Position numbers and translations under genes: made by a program. The notes beneath the pieces were generated by a model, which did not search any database, had not been told where the DNA came from, and saw only the letters and a list, made by a program, of their open reading frames with translations. A stretch of DNA of 43,750 nt, taken from positions 1 to 43,750 of the forward strand of contig NZ_JAEDAK010000025.1 of the NCBI RefSeq assembly GCF_016093275.1. Direction: 5' to 3'. This DNA comes from Inhella proteolytica. GTDB taxonomy: Bacteria > Pseudomonadota > Gammaproteobacteria > Burkholderiales > Burkholderiaceae_C. Below, piece after piece: positions 7,816 to 14,949 of the stretch. Position 1 is the stretch's first letter; each line of letters begins with the position of its first letter.

Positions 7816-10509
7816 TCACTTGAAATCCCCGGCCCAGACGAACTGCATGGCGGCAGTTTTGAGGTACTTGCGCACCGCGGCGTTCACCTGCTCCAGCGTG
7901 GCGGCCTGCAGCTCGGCATCCACCTCGGCGCTGCGCTGCATGGTGCGGCCCAGGTCGGCCTGGCTCTGCAGGGCGCCGGCCAAGCCGCCGTCCTGTGCGC
8001 GGGCCAGGGCGCGGGCGGCCAGCAGGGCGCGCTTGGCATTCGTCAGCTCTTGGGCGCTGAAGCCGTCCTTGGCGGCGCGCTCGAATTCCTCGCGCAGCGC
8101 CTTTTCCACGCGCGGGCGGTTCTGCGGCGCAAAGATGGCGCCGAATTCCCACACGCTGTGCGGCTCGTGGGCATTCCAGTCGATGCTGCCGAAGGTGCCA
8201 TAGCTCAGGCCCTCGCGCTCGCGGATGCGGCTCCACAGGCGCGAGTCGGTGTTCTCGGCCAGGATGTAGTTGGCCAGCATCAGCGGCACGAACTCGGCGT
8301 CGCCTTCCTTGACGGGCAGCGAGAGCGCCACCACGCCCATGGCGTTCTGCTTGTCCGGCGTGGCGATGGTCTTTTCCGCGGCGGGCAGCTCGGCCCAGGG
8401 GCGGGTCAGGCGCTGCGGCGGCAGCTCGGCGCGCCAGTCGTTCAGCAGCGGCGTCACGGCGGCCTGCACGGCGGCGGCGTCGAAGTCGCCCACCAGGGCC
8501 AGGCGCAGCTGGTCGGCGCCGTAGTGGCGGCGGTGGAAGGCGCGCACCTGCTCCAGCGTCACGGCCTTGAGCGCCGGGCCCACTTCGTCGAAGGGGCGGG
8601 TGTTGCGCGCGTCCCCGGCGGGGAACTGGCGGCGCAGTTGCTCCAGCAGGTTGGGGGCCAGCTGCTCGGGTTCGGACTTGGCGGCATCCAGCCCCGCCAG
8701 GGCGACATTGCGCTGCTCCTCGAACACCGCGGCATCCAGGCGCGGCTCGCGCAGCATCTGCAACGCCAGCTGGGCGGCCGCGGCGGCGTGTTCGCGGGTG
8801 GTGGACCAGGCCAGGATCACGCTGTCGCCACCGGCGCCCACCTGCAACTCCATCTTCAGCGCGTCCATGCGGTCGCGCAGCGCGGCGCGGTCCAGGGTCT
8901 GGGTGCCTTCGTCCAGCAGCGCGGCGAGCAGATCGGACACCGAGCGCCGGCCGCGCAGGCTGTCGGCATCGCCGAAGCGCAGCTGCAGGCGGGCCTGAAC
9001 CAGGCCGCCGCGGGTGGGCTTGGGCAGCAGGGCCAGGCGGGCGCCGCTGGGCAGCTGCAGGCGCTGCACCTTGGCCTCGATGGCCAGGGGGGCGGTGTCA
9101 AAGGCGGCCACCGCGGCGGCCGCGTTGGCGGGCTTGAAGGTGTCGAGCTGCGCGGCCACGTTCACGGTTTCGGGCTTGGGCGGGCGCTGCGGCAGCTCGG
9201 TGGGCACGTAGAGCGCGAGGCTGCGGTTGGCTGGCAGCAGGCGTTCGGTGGCCACGCGCTGCACTTCGGCCAGCGGCATTTGTTTGACGCGGTCGCGCAC
9301 CAGGAAAAACAGGCGCCAGTCCCCGGCGGCAATGGCCTCGGAGAGTGCGTTGCCCACCTGCTGCGGGTCACCGAACAGCTTGTCCCAGCGGTTCAGCCAG
9401 CGCGTGCGGGCGCGCTCCAGCTCCTGTTCGCTGATGGGCTCCGTGGCCACGCTCTCCAGCACCTGCACCAGGGCCTTGGACAGCGGCTGCGGGTCGGCGC
9501 CGGGCTGGGCGTCGGCGCCGAAGAGCAGCACGCCGGGTTCGGCAAAGGCGGTGGAGAAGGCACTGACGCTGGCGGCCACGCGCTGCTGCTCCACCAGGCG
9601 CTGGTGCAGGCGGCCGGTGGGGGCCTCGCCCAGGATGCCGGTCAGCAGCTCCACCGCGGCGTAATCCGGGTGAGCCGCGGGCGGCACGTGGTAGCCGGCG
9701 GTGGCGCTGGGGGTGCCGCCCTTGCGGCGCACCACCACCTCGCGCTCACCGTCCTGCACCGGGTCCAGGGTGTAGAGCTTGGGCAGCTGGCGCACGGGCT
9801 TCTTCAGCTTGCCGAAGCTGGCCTCGATCCAGGCCAGGGTCTGCGCCGGCTCGAACTTGCCGGTGACGATCAGGGTGGCGTTGTCCGGCTGGTAGTACTG
9901 GCGGTAGAAGGCCTGCAGGCGCTGGATGTCCACCTGCTCGACGTCGGTGCGGGCGCCGATCGGGCTCTTGCCGTAGTTGTGCCACTGGTACATCAGGCCC
10001 AGCAGGCGCTCGAACACGATGGTGCCGGGGCTGTTCTCGCCCATTTCCATTTCGTTGCGCACCACCGTCATCTCGGTGTCGAGGTCGCGCCGCGCGATGT
10101 AGCTGTTCACCATCGCATCGGCCTGCCAGCCCAGGTACCACTTCAGGTTCTCGGGGTTGGCGGCAAAGCTGGCGAAGTAATTGGTGCGGTCCGTCCAGGT
10201 GGTGCCGTTGAAGTCGAAGCCACGCTTGGCGAACTCGGCCATCACGTAACGGTGCGTCGGCGTGCCCTTGAAGATCAGGTGCTCCAGCAGGTGCGCCATG
10301 CCGGTTTCGCCGTAGTTCTCGTGCTTGCTGCCCACCCGGTAGGTCATGTTCACCGTCGTGCTGGGCTTGCTGGCGTCGGGTGCCAGCAGCACCTGCAGGC
10401 CGTTGGGCAGGCGGTACTCGGTGATGCCCTCGACCGCGCGCACGGGTTTCAGGGGCGCGGCGTGGGCGGCGCCGACGATCAGGGCCAGGCCCAGCATCCA
10501 AGTCTTCAT
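7816..10509 (-). CDS. Two-domain M16 zinc peptidase, periplasmic
   Basis: An 897-aa protein with an export signal (residues 1-18, cleavage near AHA-AP). The N-terminal M16 domain has the inverted zinc motif HLLEH (H73, E76, H77), with a downstream acidic NEMEMGENSPG segment carrying the third ligand. A second M16 unit starts near residue 500 (LPSGARLALLPKPTRGG) and lacks the HxxEH motif, as is normal for the non-catalytic half of pitrilysin-type clamshell enzymes. Length and layout match bacterial zinc-dependent peptidases of the PqqL/insulinase class. Substrate unknown. It is the first gene of a probable two-gene operon with the YceI-like lipoprotein. Upstream lies a strong terminator (10574-10603) that isolates it from the small peptide gene. 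Confidence 0.92.
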   Translation of the reverse strand: MKTWMLGLALIVGAAHAAPLKPVRAVEGITEYRLPNGLQVLLAPDASKPSTTVNMTYRVGSKHENYGETGMAHLLEHLIFKGTPTHRYVMAEFAKRGFDFNGTTWTDRTNYFASFAANPENLKWYLGWQADAMVNSYIARRDLDTEMTVVRNEMEMGENSPGTIVFERLLGLMYQWHNYGKSPIGARTDVEQVDIQRLQAFYRQYYQPDNATLIVTGKFEPAQTLAWIEASFGKLKKPVRQLPKLYTLDPVQDGEREVVVRRKGGTPSATAGYHVPPAAHPDYAAVELLTGILGEAPTGRLHQRLVEQQRVAASVSAFSTAFAEPGVLLFGADAQPGADPQPLSKALVQVLESVATEPISEQELERARTRWLNRWDKLFGDPQQVGNALSEAIAAGDWRLFFLVRDRVKQMPLAEVQRVATERLLPANRSLALYVPTELPQRPPKPETVNVAAQLDTFKPANAAAAVAAFDTAPLAIEAKVQRLQLPSGARLALLPKPTRGGLVQARLQLRFGDADSLRGRRSVSDLLAALLDEGTQTLDRAALRDRMDALKMELQVGAGGDSVILAWSTTREHAAAAAQLALQMLREPRLDAAVFEEQRNVALAGLDAAKSEPEQLAPNLLEQLRRQFPAGDARNTRPFDEVGPALKAVTLEQVRAFHRRHYGADQLRLALVGDFDAAAVQAAVTPLLNDWRAELPPQRLTRPWAELPAAEKTIATPDKQNAMGVVALSLPVKEGDAEFVPLMLANYILAENTDSRLWSRIREREGLSYGTFGSIDWNAHEPHSVWEFGAIFAPQNRPRVEKALREEFERAAKDGFSAQELTNAKRALLAARALARAQDGGLAGALQSQADLGRTMQRSAEVDAELQAATLEQVNAAVRKYLKTAAMQFVWAGDFK

Positions 10510-10573
10510 GGCGAACGGGTGTGCAGCGAAAAGGCGCGCAGCTTAAGGCGCGCGCGGGCCGGCATCCAAAAGC

Positions 10574-10603
10574 AAAAGGCCCGCCTTCGACGGAAGGCGG
10601 GCC
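10574..10603 (-). terminator. Intrinsic terminator of peptide gene copy 1
   Basis: A perfect 11-bp stem (10578-10588 with 10593-10603) and a four-base loop, followed on the minus strand by TTTTGCTTTTGG. It lies 40 bases past the stop of peptide copy 1 and before the M16 peptidase gene. Confidence 0.9.
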
Positions 10604-10620
10604 TGCGGATCGAAGCAACC

Positions 10621-10637
10621 CCGGGGCGCAACCCCGG
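10621..10637 (-). other. 3' UTR hairpin, peptide cassette 1
   Basis: CCGGGG (10621-10626) pairs with CCCCGG (10632-10637) across a five-base loop, between the stop codon and the terminator. The other three cassettes have CCCGGG paired with CCCGGG in the same place (for example 12894-12911). The base change is compensated, which supports a real RNA structure. Confidence 0.55.
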
Positions 10638-10643
10638 TGCGGC

Positions 10644-10871
10644 TTACTGACTGCGTCGTGCGGTGATGACCACGGTGGGAAGCTGGTGCACCACCGCCTT
10701 GTGGCCGGTGACCACCACCGTGGGCAGCTGGTGGATGACCGGGGTCACCATTTCCATCGGGGCCGAGGCCAGGGCCGCGGCGCTGGCGAAGGTCAGGCCC
10801 ACCATGGTGATCAGGGTCAGGCCTTCGGTCAGGGTGTTCAGAACCGGGCGGGTGTTGAAGGACTTGCTCAT
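10644..10871 (-). CDS. Small exported HQLPTV-repeat peptide, copy 1
   Basis: A 75-aa protein of unknown function. The start at 10871 is chosen because an AGGAG site lies seven bases upstream and because all four paralogues begin here (M-S/T-K-S-F-N-T-R-P). An in-frame extension to 11042 has no conserved counterpart. Residues 17-37 form a hydrophobic segment ending ASA, a likely signal peptide with cleavage after A37. The remaining roughly 38 residues contain two repeats, HQLPTVVVTGHK (47-58) and HQLPTVVITARR (62-73), spaced by 15. This copy is the most divergent of the four. The repeat ends resemble TonB boxes (VVVTG, VVITA); this is only a pattern resemblance. No modification, transport or immunity genes lie next to it. 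Confidence 0.85.
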   Translation of the reverse strand: MSKSFNTRPVLNTLTEGLTLITMVGLTFASAAALASAPMEMVTPVIHQLPTVVVTGHKAVVHQLPTVVITARRSQ

Positions 10872-10897
10872 GGTGTGCTCCTGGGGGGCTTGGGGTT

Positions 10898-10920
10898 GTC
10901 GATGGCTGGACTGTGTCGAC
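10898..10920 (-). promoter_or_regulatory. Conserved 5' leader element, peptide cassette 1
   Basis: The 18-mer CACAGTCCAGCCATCGAC (minus strand; 10898-10915) occurs in all four peptide cassettes, 26-27 bases before the start codon. It is bounded by GTCGA and TCGAC (10898-10902, 10916-10920), which could pair. Either an RNA leader structure or part of the promoter. Confidence 0.5.
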
Positions 10921-11121
10921 CCAGGGTTTTCCCGTAAATCGCGCTGCGATGGATTGCGGCTCAGCGTGAGCCAACTGCGCGCAGGGCCGATCAACCGCGG
11001 CCTGGGCGCCTCGTCTGCCTGCTCACCGAGCAGGTCGAACACGCCAGGGCTGCATCAGCGGGCGGAAAGATGCACACCGCACCTTCTGGGTGCGTCGCAG
11101 GGCGGGTGGCCGTTGAAGGAC

Positions 11122-11979
11122 CTAGCGCCTATTCACCGGAACCGGGCTTTTGTCAGTGATCTTCTTGATGGCCACGTCCAACCGGTGCATGACGTCCTCG
11201 GGAACGCTTTTGCTGCACAGCAAATGCCGGGGCTCGCCGGGTGGCATGTTCTTGTAGCGGATCTGCACGAAGTCGGCGAGTTGGAAACCGGCGGCCTCAA
11301 TGGCAACGGCCGCTTCCTCGGGCGCCATCAGCATGTAGTCGGCCATCCCCAGCTTGATCTGCCGGACCATCAGCAGGTTCTCGTCCGGAGTGGCCCGGCG
11401 GTTGGGCTGCAACCTTTCGATGAGCGAATCTAGCGGTGCACCGTAGGAGTAAGCCAGCTTGACCAGCAAGCGCAGCGACTTGTCATTGAACAAGTCCTCG
11501 ATCGAGGCGTAGCCCTTGAACCGCTGCTGATTGCTGGCGGCAGCAAGAACCAGTTGCGGCTGATCCTGGTAAACCGGCTTGCTGTAGCGGCCGAACTCCT
11601 CCCGCTCGGCCTTCCAGAACATGCCGATCATGCAGTCCTGCCCCGTGTTTTCTTTCAGGGAGCGGAGCTGACGCGCGAAGGGGGTTTCCTCGATGCGCAC
11701 CGGTACTTGCGCCAGCTTGAACGCTTGGTAGGACGGCCCCCCCGTCAAGCCGACCAGGCCCTCGCCTTGCACCATCATGTAGGGCGGGCGCTGAACGTAA
11801 TGCAGGGTCACGGGCCGCTCAACGGGTACCTGCGCAGCGGCCATCACCGGCCACAGCAAGCTGCCGACCGCACCCGCTGCACGTGACGCGGTTCGGCGTA
11901 CATGTCCGCAGACGCGCCGCGTACCACGGCCTAACCGAACAACAAGGCTTGGCATCGCTGAGTTGGGCTTGTCTTTCAT
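11122..11979 (-). CDS. Orphan family-3 solute-binding protein
   Basis: A 285-aa predicted periplasmic binding protein. Recognisable parts are the opening LHYVQRPPYMMVQGEGLVGL, the FARQLRSLKENTGQDCMIG segment and a C-terminal LDVAIKKITD helix, typical of polar amino acid binding proteins. The start is uncertain: ATG 11979 (MKDKPNSAMPSL) has a poorly spaced GAGG, ATG 11955 has none, and the signal sequence (about residues 22-48, ending AAAQ) is preceded by an unusually long basic stretch. No ABC permease is nearby. It lies between the M50 protease gene and peptide copy 1, all on the minus strand, with 250 bases of non-coding leader before the peptide start. Confidence 0.75.
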   Translation of the reverse strand: MKDKPNSAMPSLVVRLGRGTRRVCGHVRRTASRAAGAVGSLLWPVMAAAQVPVERPVTLHYVQRPPYMMVQGEGLVGLTGGPSYQAFKLAQVPVRIEETPFARQLRSLKENTGQDCMIGMFWKAEREEFGRYSKPVYQDQPQLVLAAASNQQRFKGYASIEDLFNDKSLRLLVKLAYSYGAPLDSLIERLQPNRRATPDENLLMVRQIKLGMADYMLMAPEEAAVAIEAAGFQLADFVQIRYKNMPPGEPRHLLCSKSVPEDVMHRLDVAIKKITDKSPVPVNRR

Positions 11980-12085
11980 GGCCTCGCCGTGGTCTTCAAC
12001 CCCACCAAAAGCGCATCGGTGCTTGCCGGGTCTGGCGCAGGCTCTCTGCCGGGCTGCGCGCGACCCTGAACCCATGTTACGGCCC

Positions 12086-12826
12086 TCACACCCCCGCGCC
12101 ACTCCGGGCGGCACGAACATGCGCCAGCATCTCGTGCACCTCATGCGTCATCACCGCCAGGAAGAGCACCAGCACCAGGTAATAGGCCGCCCACTCCCAG
12201 CGTTTGGCCGGGCTGACCTGGTAATAGCCGGCTGCCTGCGGGCTGTTGCGAAACTTCCAGACGCTCCAGGCCTGCGGGGCGGCCAGCAGCATCAGGATCA
12301 GCAGCACCGGGCTCGGGTTCCAGAAGAACACCGCACCCAGGATGGGCAGGCCGAGCAGCCAGATCTTGGGTGAGAGCACCGCGGTGATGCGTCCGCCATC
12401 GAAAGGCGGCAGCGGCACCAGGTTGAAGAGGTTGAGGAAGAAGCCGCTGTAGGCCACGGCCAGCAGCCAGGGCGTGTCGCCACTGTTTCGCGCCAGGAAG
12501 TAGCAGACCAGCGCCCCGATCGTGCCCAGCAGCGGCCCGCCCATGCCCACGAAGGCCTCGGTCTCGGCGTCGTGCGGCATCTTCTTCATCTCGATCCAGG
12601 CACCCAGAAAGGGGATGAAGGTGGGCAGCCCCACCGGCAGGCCCTTCACGCGGGCGGCGATGTAGTGGCCCATCTCATGCACGAACAGCAGCGCGATGAA
12701 GCCGGCCGCGTAGCGCCAGCCAAAGATGAAGGCGTAGATGACCAGCGAGATCAGCATGCTGCCGCCGCTGGCCAGCAGCGGGCCGAGCTTGGCGCCGGAA
12801 AAGAGCAGGGCGAGGAGCTTGAGCAT
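12086..12826 (-). CDS. Site-2-type (M50) intramembrane metalloprotease
   Basis: A 246-aa polytopic membrane protein with the M50 zinc motif HEMGH (H50, E51, H54) inside a membrane helix and the second conserved motif NLVPLPPFDGGR (136-146, D143 the expected third zinc ligand). At least five hydrophobic helices are visible. No PDZ domain is present, so this is the short rhomboid-like S2P class rather than RseP. Such enzymes cut membrane-spanning segments, including remnant signal peptides. It is flanked by two small exported peptide genes, which makes processing of those signal peptides an attractive but untested idea. A terminator (12856-12883) separates it from peptide copy 2. Confidence 0.92.
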   Translation of the reverse strand: MLKLLALLFSGAKLGPLLASGGSMLISLVIYAFIFGWRYAAGFIALLFVHEMGHYIAARVKGLPVGLPTFIPFLGAWIEMKKMPHDAETEAFVGMGGPLLGTIGALVCYFLARNSGDTPWLLAVAYSGFFLNLFNLVPLPPFDGGRITAVLSPKIWLLGLPILGAVFFWNPSPVLLILMLLAAPQAWSVWKFRNSPQAAGYYQVSPAKRWEWAAYYLVLVLFLAVMTHEVHEMLAHVRAARSGAGV

Positions 12827-12855
12827 GGGGCGGGATTGTCCGGGCCCAGAAGGGC

Positions 12856-12883
12856 AAAAGGCCTGGCGGGTGGCCAGGCCTTT
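12856..12883 (-). terminator. Intrinsic terminator of peptide gene copy 2
   Basis: AAAGGCCTGGC (12857-12867) pairs with GCCAGGCCTTT (12873-12883), loop GGGTG, followed by TTTT on the minus strand. The same stem occurs in cassettes 3 and 4 with different loops (GGATG, GAATG). Confidence 0.88.
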
Positions 12884-12893
12884 GCGTGGGGAA

Positions 12894-12911
12894 CCCGGGG
12901 CTGCACCCGGG
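12894..12911 (-). other. 3' UTR hairpin, peptide cassette 2
   Basis: CCCGGG (12894-12899) and CCCGGG (12906-12911), separated by six bases, can pair between the stop codon and the terminator. Cassettes 3 and 4 carry the same hairpin; cassette 1 has a compensated variant. Confidence 0.5.
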
Positions 12912-12917
12912 CGGGGC

Positions 12918-13142
12918 TTACGCGACGTGGGCGCGCTTGGCGACGACGACCACCGTCGGCAGCTGGTGCTTCTTGACGGTGATCTCGACGGTGGGCAGCT
13001 GGTGGACGACGGGTTCCACCATTTCGATCGGGGCCGAGGCCAGGGCCGCGGCGCTGGCGAAGGTCAGGCCGGCCATGGTGATCAGGGTCAGGCCCTCGGT
13101 GATCTTGGTCAGGGCGGGGCGGGTGTTGAAGCTCTTGGTCAT
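12918..13142 (-). CDS. Small exported HQLPTV-repeat peptide, copy 2
   Basis: A 74-aa protein of unknown function, identical in amino acid sequence to copy 3 (14153-14377). A signal-like hydrophobic segment covers residues 17-37 (cleavage likely ASA-PIE). The mature part carries HQLPTVEITVKK (47-58) directly followed by HQLPTVVVVAKR (59-70), a 12-residue tandem repeat, and a basic end. AGGAG lies seven bases before the ATG. The gene has its own leader element (13169-13197) and terminator (12856-12883), so it is probably transcribed alone. The identity to copy 3 with only one silent difference indicates recent duplication or gene conversion. Confidence 0.88.
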   Translation of the reverse strand: MTKSFNTRPALTKITEGLTLITMAGLTFASAAALASAPIEMVEPVVHQLPTVEITVKKHQLPTVVVVAKRAHVA

Positions 13143-13168
13143 GGTGTTCTCCTGGGTGCAGCGGGGGT

Positions 13169-13197
13169 GGTCGATGGCTGGACTGTGAACCTCGACC
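13169..13197 (-). promoter_or_regulatory. Conserved 5' leader element, peptide cassette 2
   Basis: The 18-mer shared by all cassettes is at 13170-13187. GGTCGA (13169-13174) and TCGACC (13192-13197) flank it and could form a 6-bp stem. The distance to the start codon is 27 bases. Confidence 0.5.
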
Positions 13198-13271
13198 GCC
13201 CGCGCGCCCAGGGCCTTGCGCTGAACCGACGCGGCGGGCGGATGAGCTGCAGCCCGCGCCGTTGAACGGAG

Positions 13272-14063
13272 TCAGCGCTGCAGGTGGCGCGCCAGCAACT
13301 GCTGCAGCTCACCGCTGCGTTCCAGCTGGGACAGCCCCGCTTGCAGCGCCGCTTGCAGCGCCGGCCCGAGCGGGTGCTGGCGGCTGACCATCATGTGGAA
13401 GGCATTGGGCCGCTGCACCGCCAGCGGGGCGCGGCCGAGCTCGCGGTCCTGCGCCAGTTCGTAGCCCGGCAGACCGGCCAGGCCGTGGAAGACCTCTTCG
13501 CCCACCACGATTACGTCGATGCGGCCCAGATGCAGCATCGCCACCAAGCTGGCGTAGTTCGGGGCGCGCTGCAGGCTGGCCATGTCGATCTGGTCCAGCT
13601 GCGAGTAGGTGTAGCCATGCACGCCGCCCAGGCGGTAGCGCTTCAGATCCGCCTGGCCCTGCACCTGCAGGCCCTGGGGGTGCACGCGCTTGCTCCAGAA
13701 GTAGTAGGTGCGCGTGCTGTAGATCGGGGCGCTGATGAGGAACTCGCGCTCGCGCTCCGGGTTGCGGGTGGCGTTGAGCAGCATCTGGTAGTTCTGCCCG
13801 CGCCGCACCTCCTGCAGGCAGCGGGCCCACGGCAGCAGCTCAATGCGGTACCTCATGCCCAGCGGCTGCAGCAGGCGTTCGAGCAGGTCGACCGAATAGC
13901 CCCGCACCCGCCCGGTCTTGCGGCCGTCCTGGCGCTCCACATAGGTATAGGGCGGCCACTCGTTGGCGTCGTCGCAAACTTGCACCGTCCAGCCACGCAG
14001 CCGCTCATCCGCCTGGGCCGGCACACCGCCCAGCAGCAGGATGAGGATCAGAAGCAGACGCAT
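13272..14063 (-). CDS. Orphan family-3 solute-binding protein between duplicated peptide genes
   Basis: A 263-aa periplasmic binding protein with a short clean signal peptide (MRLLLILILLLGGVPAQA). It shows the usual family-3 elements: VCDDANEWPPYTY, GYSVDLLERLLQPLGMRY, LLPWARCLQEVRRGQ, FLISAPIYSTRTYYFWSKR and a C-terminal LQAGLSQLERSGELQQLLARHL helix, as in polar amino acid binding proteins. The ATG at 14063 begins the signal peptide; the longer open frame upstream runs through peptide copy 3 antisense and is not used. It is flanked by the 404-bp direct repeats, so recombination between them would delete it. No transporter partners are visible. Confidence 0.85.
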   Translation of the reverse strand: MRLLLILILLLGGVPAQADERLRGWTVQVCDDANEWPPYTYVERQDGRKTGRVRGYSVDLLERLLQPLGMRYRIELLPWARCLQEVRRGQNYQMLLNATRNPEREREFLISAPIYSTRTYYFWSKRVHPQGLQVQGQADLKRYRLGGVHGYTYSQLDQIDMASLQRAPNYASLVAMLHLGRIDVIVVGEEVFHGLAGLPGYELAQDRELGRAPLAVQRPNAFHMMVSRQHPLGPALQAALQAGLSQLERSGELQQLLARHLQR

Positions 14064-14081
14064 GGAGTCCACCTTAGCTCC

Positions 14082-14118
14082 AAAAAAGCACAAAGGCCTG
14101 GCGGATGGCCAGGCCTTT
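14082..14118 (-). terminator. Intrinsic terminator of peptide gene copy 3
   Basis: AAAGGCCTGGC (14092-14102) pairs with GCCAGGCCTTT (14108-14118), loop GGATG, followed on the minus strand by TTTGTGCTTTTTTG. It lies 18 bases upstream of the solute-binding protein start at 14063. Confidence 0.88.
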
Positions 14119-14152
14119 GCGTGGGGAACCCGGGGCTGCACCCGGGCGGGGC

Positions 14153-14377
14153 TTACGCGACGTGGGCGCGCTTGGCGACGACCACCACCGTCGGCAGCTG
14201 GTGCTTCTTGACGGTGATCTCGACGGTGGGCAGCTGGTGGACGACGGGTTCCACCATTTCGATCGGGGCCGAGGCCAGGGCCGCGGCGCTGGCGAAGGTC
14301 AGGCCGGCCATGGTGATCAGGGTCAGGCCCTCGGTGATCTTGGTCAGGGCGGGGCGGGTGTTGAAGCTCTTGGTCAT
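14153..14377 (-). CDS. Small exported HQLPTV-repeat peptide, copy 3
   Basis: A 74-aa protein of unknown function whose sequence is identical to copy 2: signal-like segment 17-37, then two adjacent 12-residue repeats starting HQLPTV (47 and 59) and a basic tail ending AKRAHVA. The ribosome site AGGAG, the leader element (14404-14432), the 3' hairpin and the terminator are all conserved too. It lies just upstream of the solute-binding protein gene at 13272-14063 on the same strand but is separated from it by the terminator, so the two are probably not one transcript unless termination leaks. Confidence 0.88.
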   Translation of the reverse strand: MTKSFNTRPALTKITEGLTLITMAGLTFASAAALASAPIEMVEPVVHQLPTVEITVKKHQLPTVVVVAKRAHVA

Positions 14378-14403
14378 GGTGTTCTCCTGGGTGCAGCGGG
14401 GGT

Positions 14404-14432
14404 GGTCGATGGCTGGACTGTGAACCTCGACC
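14404..14432 (-). promoter_or_regulatory. Conserved 5' leader element, peptide cassette 3
   Basis: The shared 18-mer is at 14405-14422, flanked by GGTCGA (14404-14409) and TCGACC (14427-14432). It sits 27 bases before the start codon. Confidence 0.5.
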
Positions 14433-14629
14433 GCCCGTGCGCCCAGGGGCGTGCGCTGAACCGACGCGGCGGGCGGATGAACTGCAGCCGGCGGCGGTGA
14501 GTGGTTTCACGCGGCCAATCGCTGGGGGCGTCGCATTCCTGAATGCCCACACCCTGCACGGGGCGGAGTCGGGTTCAGCAGAAGGCCCAGCCAGGCGAAC
14601 CCAGCGCGCGTGGCGCTGCGACCAGCCCG

Positions 14630-14664
14630 AAAAGCACAAAGGCCTGGCGAATGGCCAGGCCTTT
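14630..14664 (-). terminator. Intrinsic terminator of peptide gene copy 4
   Basis: AAAGGCCTGGC (14638-14648) pairs with GCCAGGCCTTT (14654-14664), loop GAATG, followed by TTTGTGCTTTT on the minus strand. Confidence 0.88.
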
Positions 14665-14699
14665 GCACGGGGGAACCCGGGGCTGCACCCGGGCAGGGC

Positions 14700-14924
14700 T
14701 TACGCGGTGTGACTGCGCTTGACCGTCATCACCACTGCGGGCAACTGGTGCTTCTTGACGGTGATCTCGACGGTGGGCAGCTGGTGCACGACCGGCTGCA
14801 CCATCTGGATGGGTGCGGTGGCCAGGGCGGTGGCGCTGACGAAGGTCAGGCCGACCATGGCGATCAGGGTCAGGCCCTCGGTGATCTTGGTCAGGGCGGG
14901 GCGGGTGTTGAAGCTCTTGGTCAT
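14700..14924 (-). CDS. Small exported HQLPTV-repeat peptide, copy 4
   Basis: A 74-aa paralogue of copies 2 and 3. The first 21 residues are identical to theirs; changes appear in the signal segment and the mature part (APIQMVQPVV; second repeat HQLPAVVMTVKR). Repeats begin at residues 47 and 59. The start at 14924 has the same AGGAG spacing as the other copies; an open-frame extension upstream to 15071 is not conserved. The pattern of change (repeat core kept, other positions varied) suggests selection on the HQLP-A/T-V core rather than drift, but four sequences are too few to prove this. Confidence 0.87.
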   Translation of the reverse strand: MTKSFNTRPALTKITEGLTLIAMVGLTFVSATALATAPIQMVQPVVHQLPTVEITVKKHQLPAVVMTVKRSHTA

Positions 14925-14949
14925 GGTGTTCTCCTGGGTGCAGCGGGGT

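Larger units (their letters stand above)
12857..13260. repeat. Long direct repeat, left copy (about 404 bp)
   Basis: This stretch is nearly identical to 14092-14495 at a constant offset of 1,235 bases with no gaps. By eye there are roughly ten or fewer mismatches, only one of them inside the peptide gene and it is silent. It includes the terminator, 3' hairpin, peptide copy 2, leader element and about 60 bases further upstream. Confidence 0.9.
14092..14495. repeat. Long direct repeat, right copy (about 404 bp)
   Basis: Near-identical partner of 12857-13260. Together the repeats enclose the solute-binding protein gene (13272-14063). A less similar third copy covers cassette 4 (about 14638-15045). 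Confidence 0.9.

Noticed and set aside
7720-10650. A 976-codon open frame opposite the M16 peptidase gene
   Set aside because: Same reason: an antisense frame of a GC-rich gene, with no domain; the minus-strand peptidase has clear motifs.
12857-14495. An insertion sequence formed by the long direct repeats
   Set aside because: No transposase, no terminal inverted repeats and no target-site duplication; the repeat is a gene-cassette duplication.
10644-14924. The small peptides as RiPP or bacteriocin precursors
   Set aside because: No modification enzyme, peptidase-exporter or immunity gene is nearby, there is no double-glycine leader, and the N-terminus looks like a Sec signal.
12857-14924. 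Type I toxin-antitoxin array (Ldr/Ibs-like), suggested by tandem small hydrophobic genes
   Set aside because: The products are longer, have a polar repeat-bearing mature part and a signal cleavage site, and I see no clear antisense RNA promoter; not excluded by experiment.
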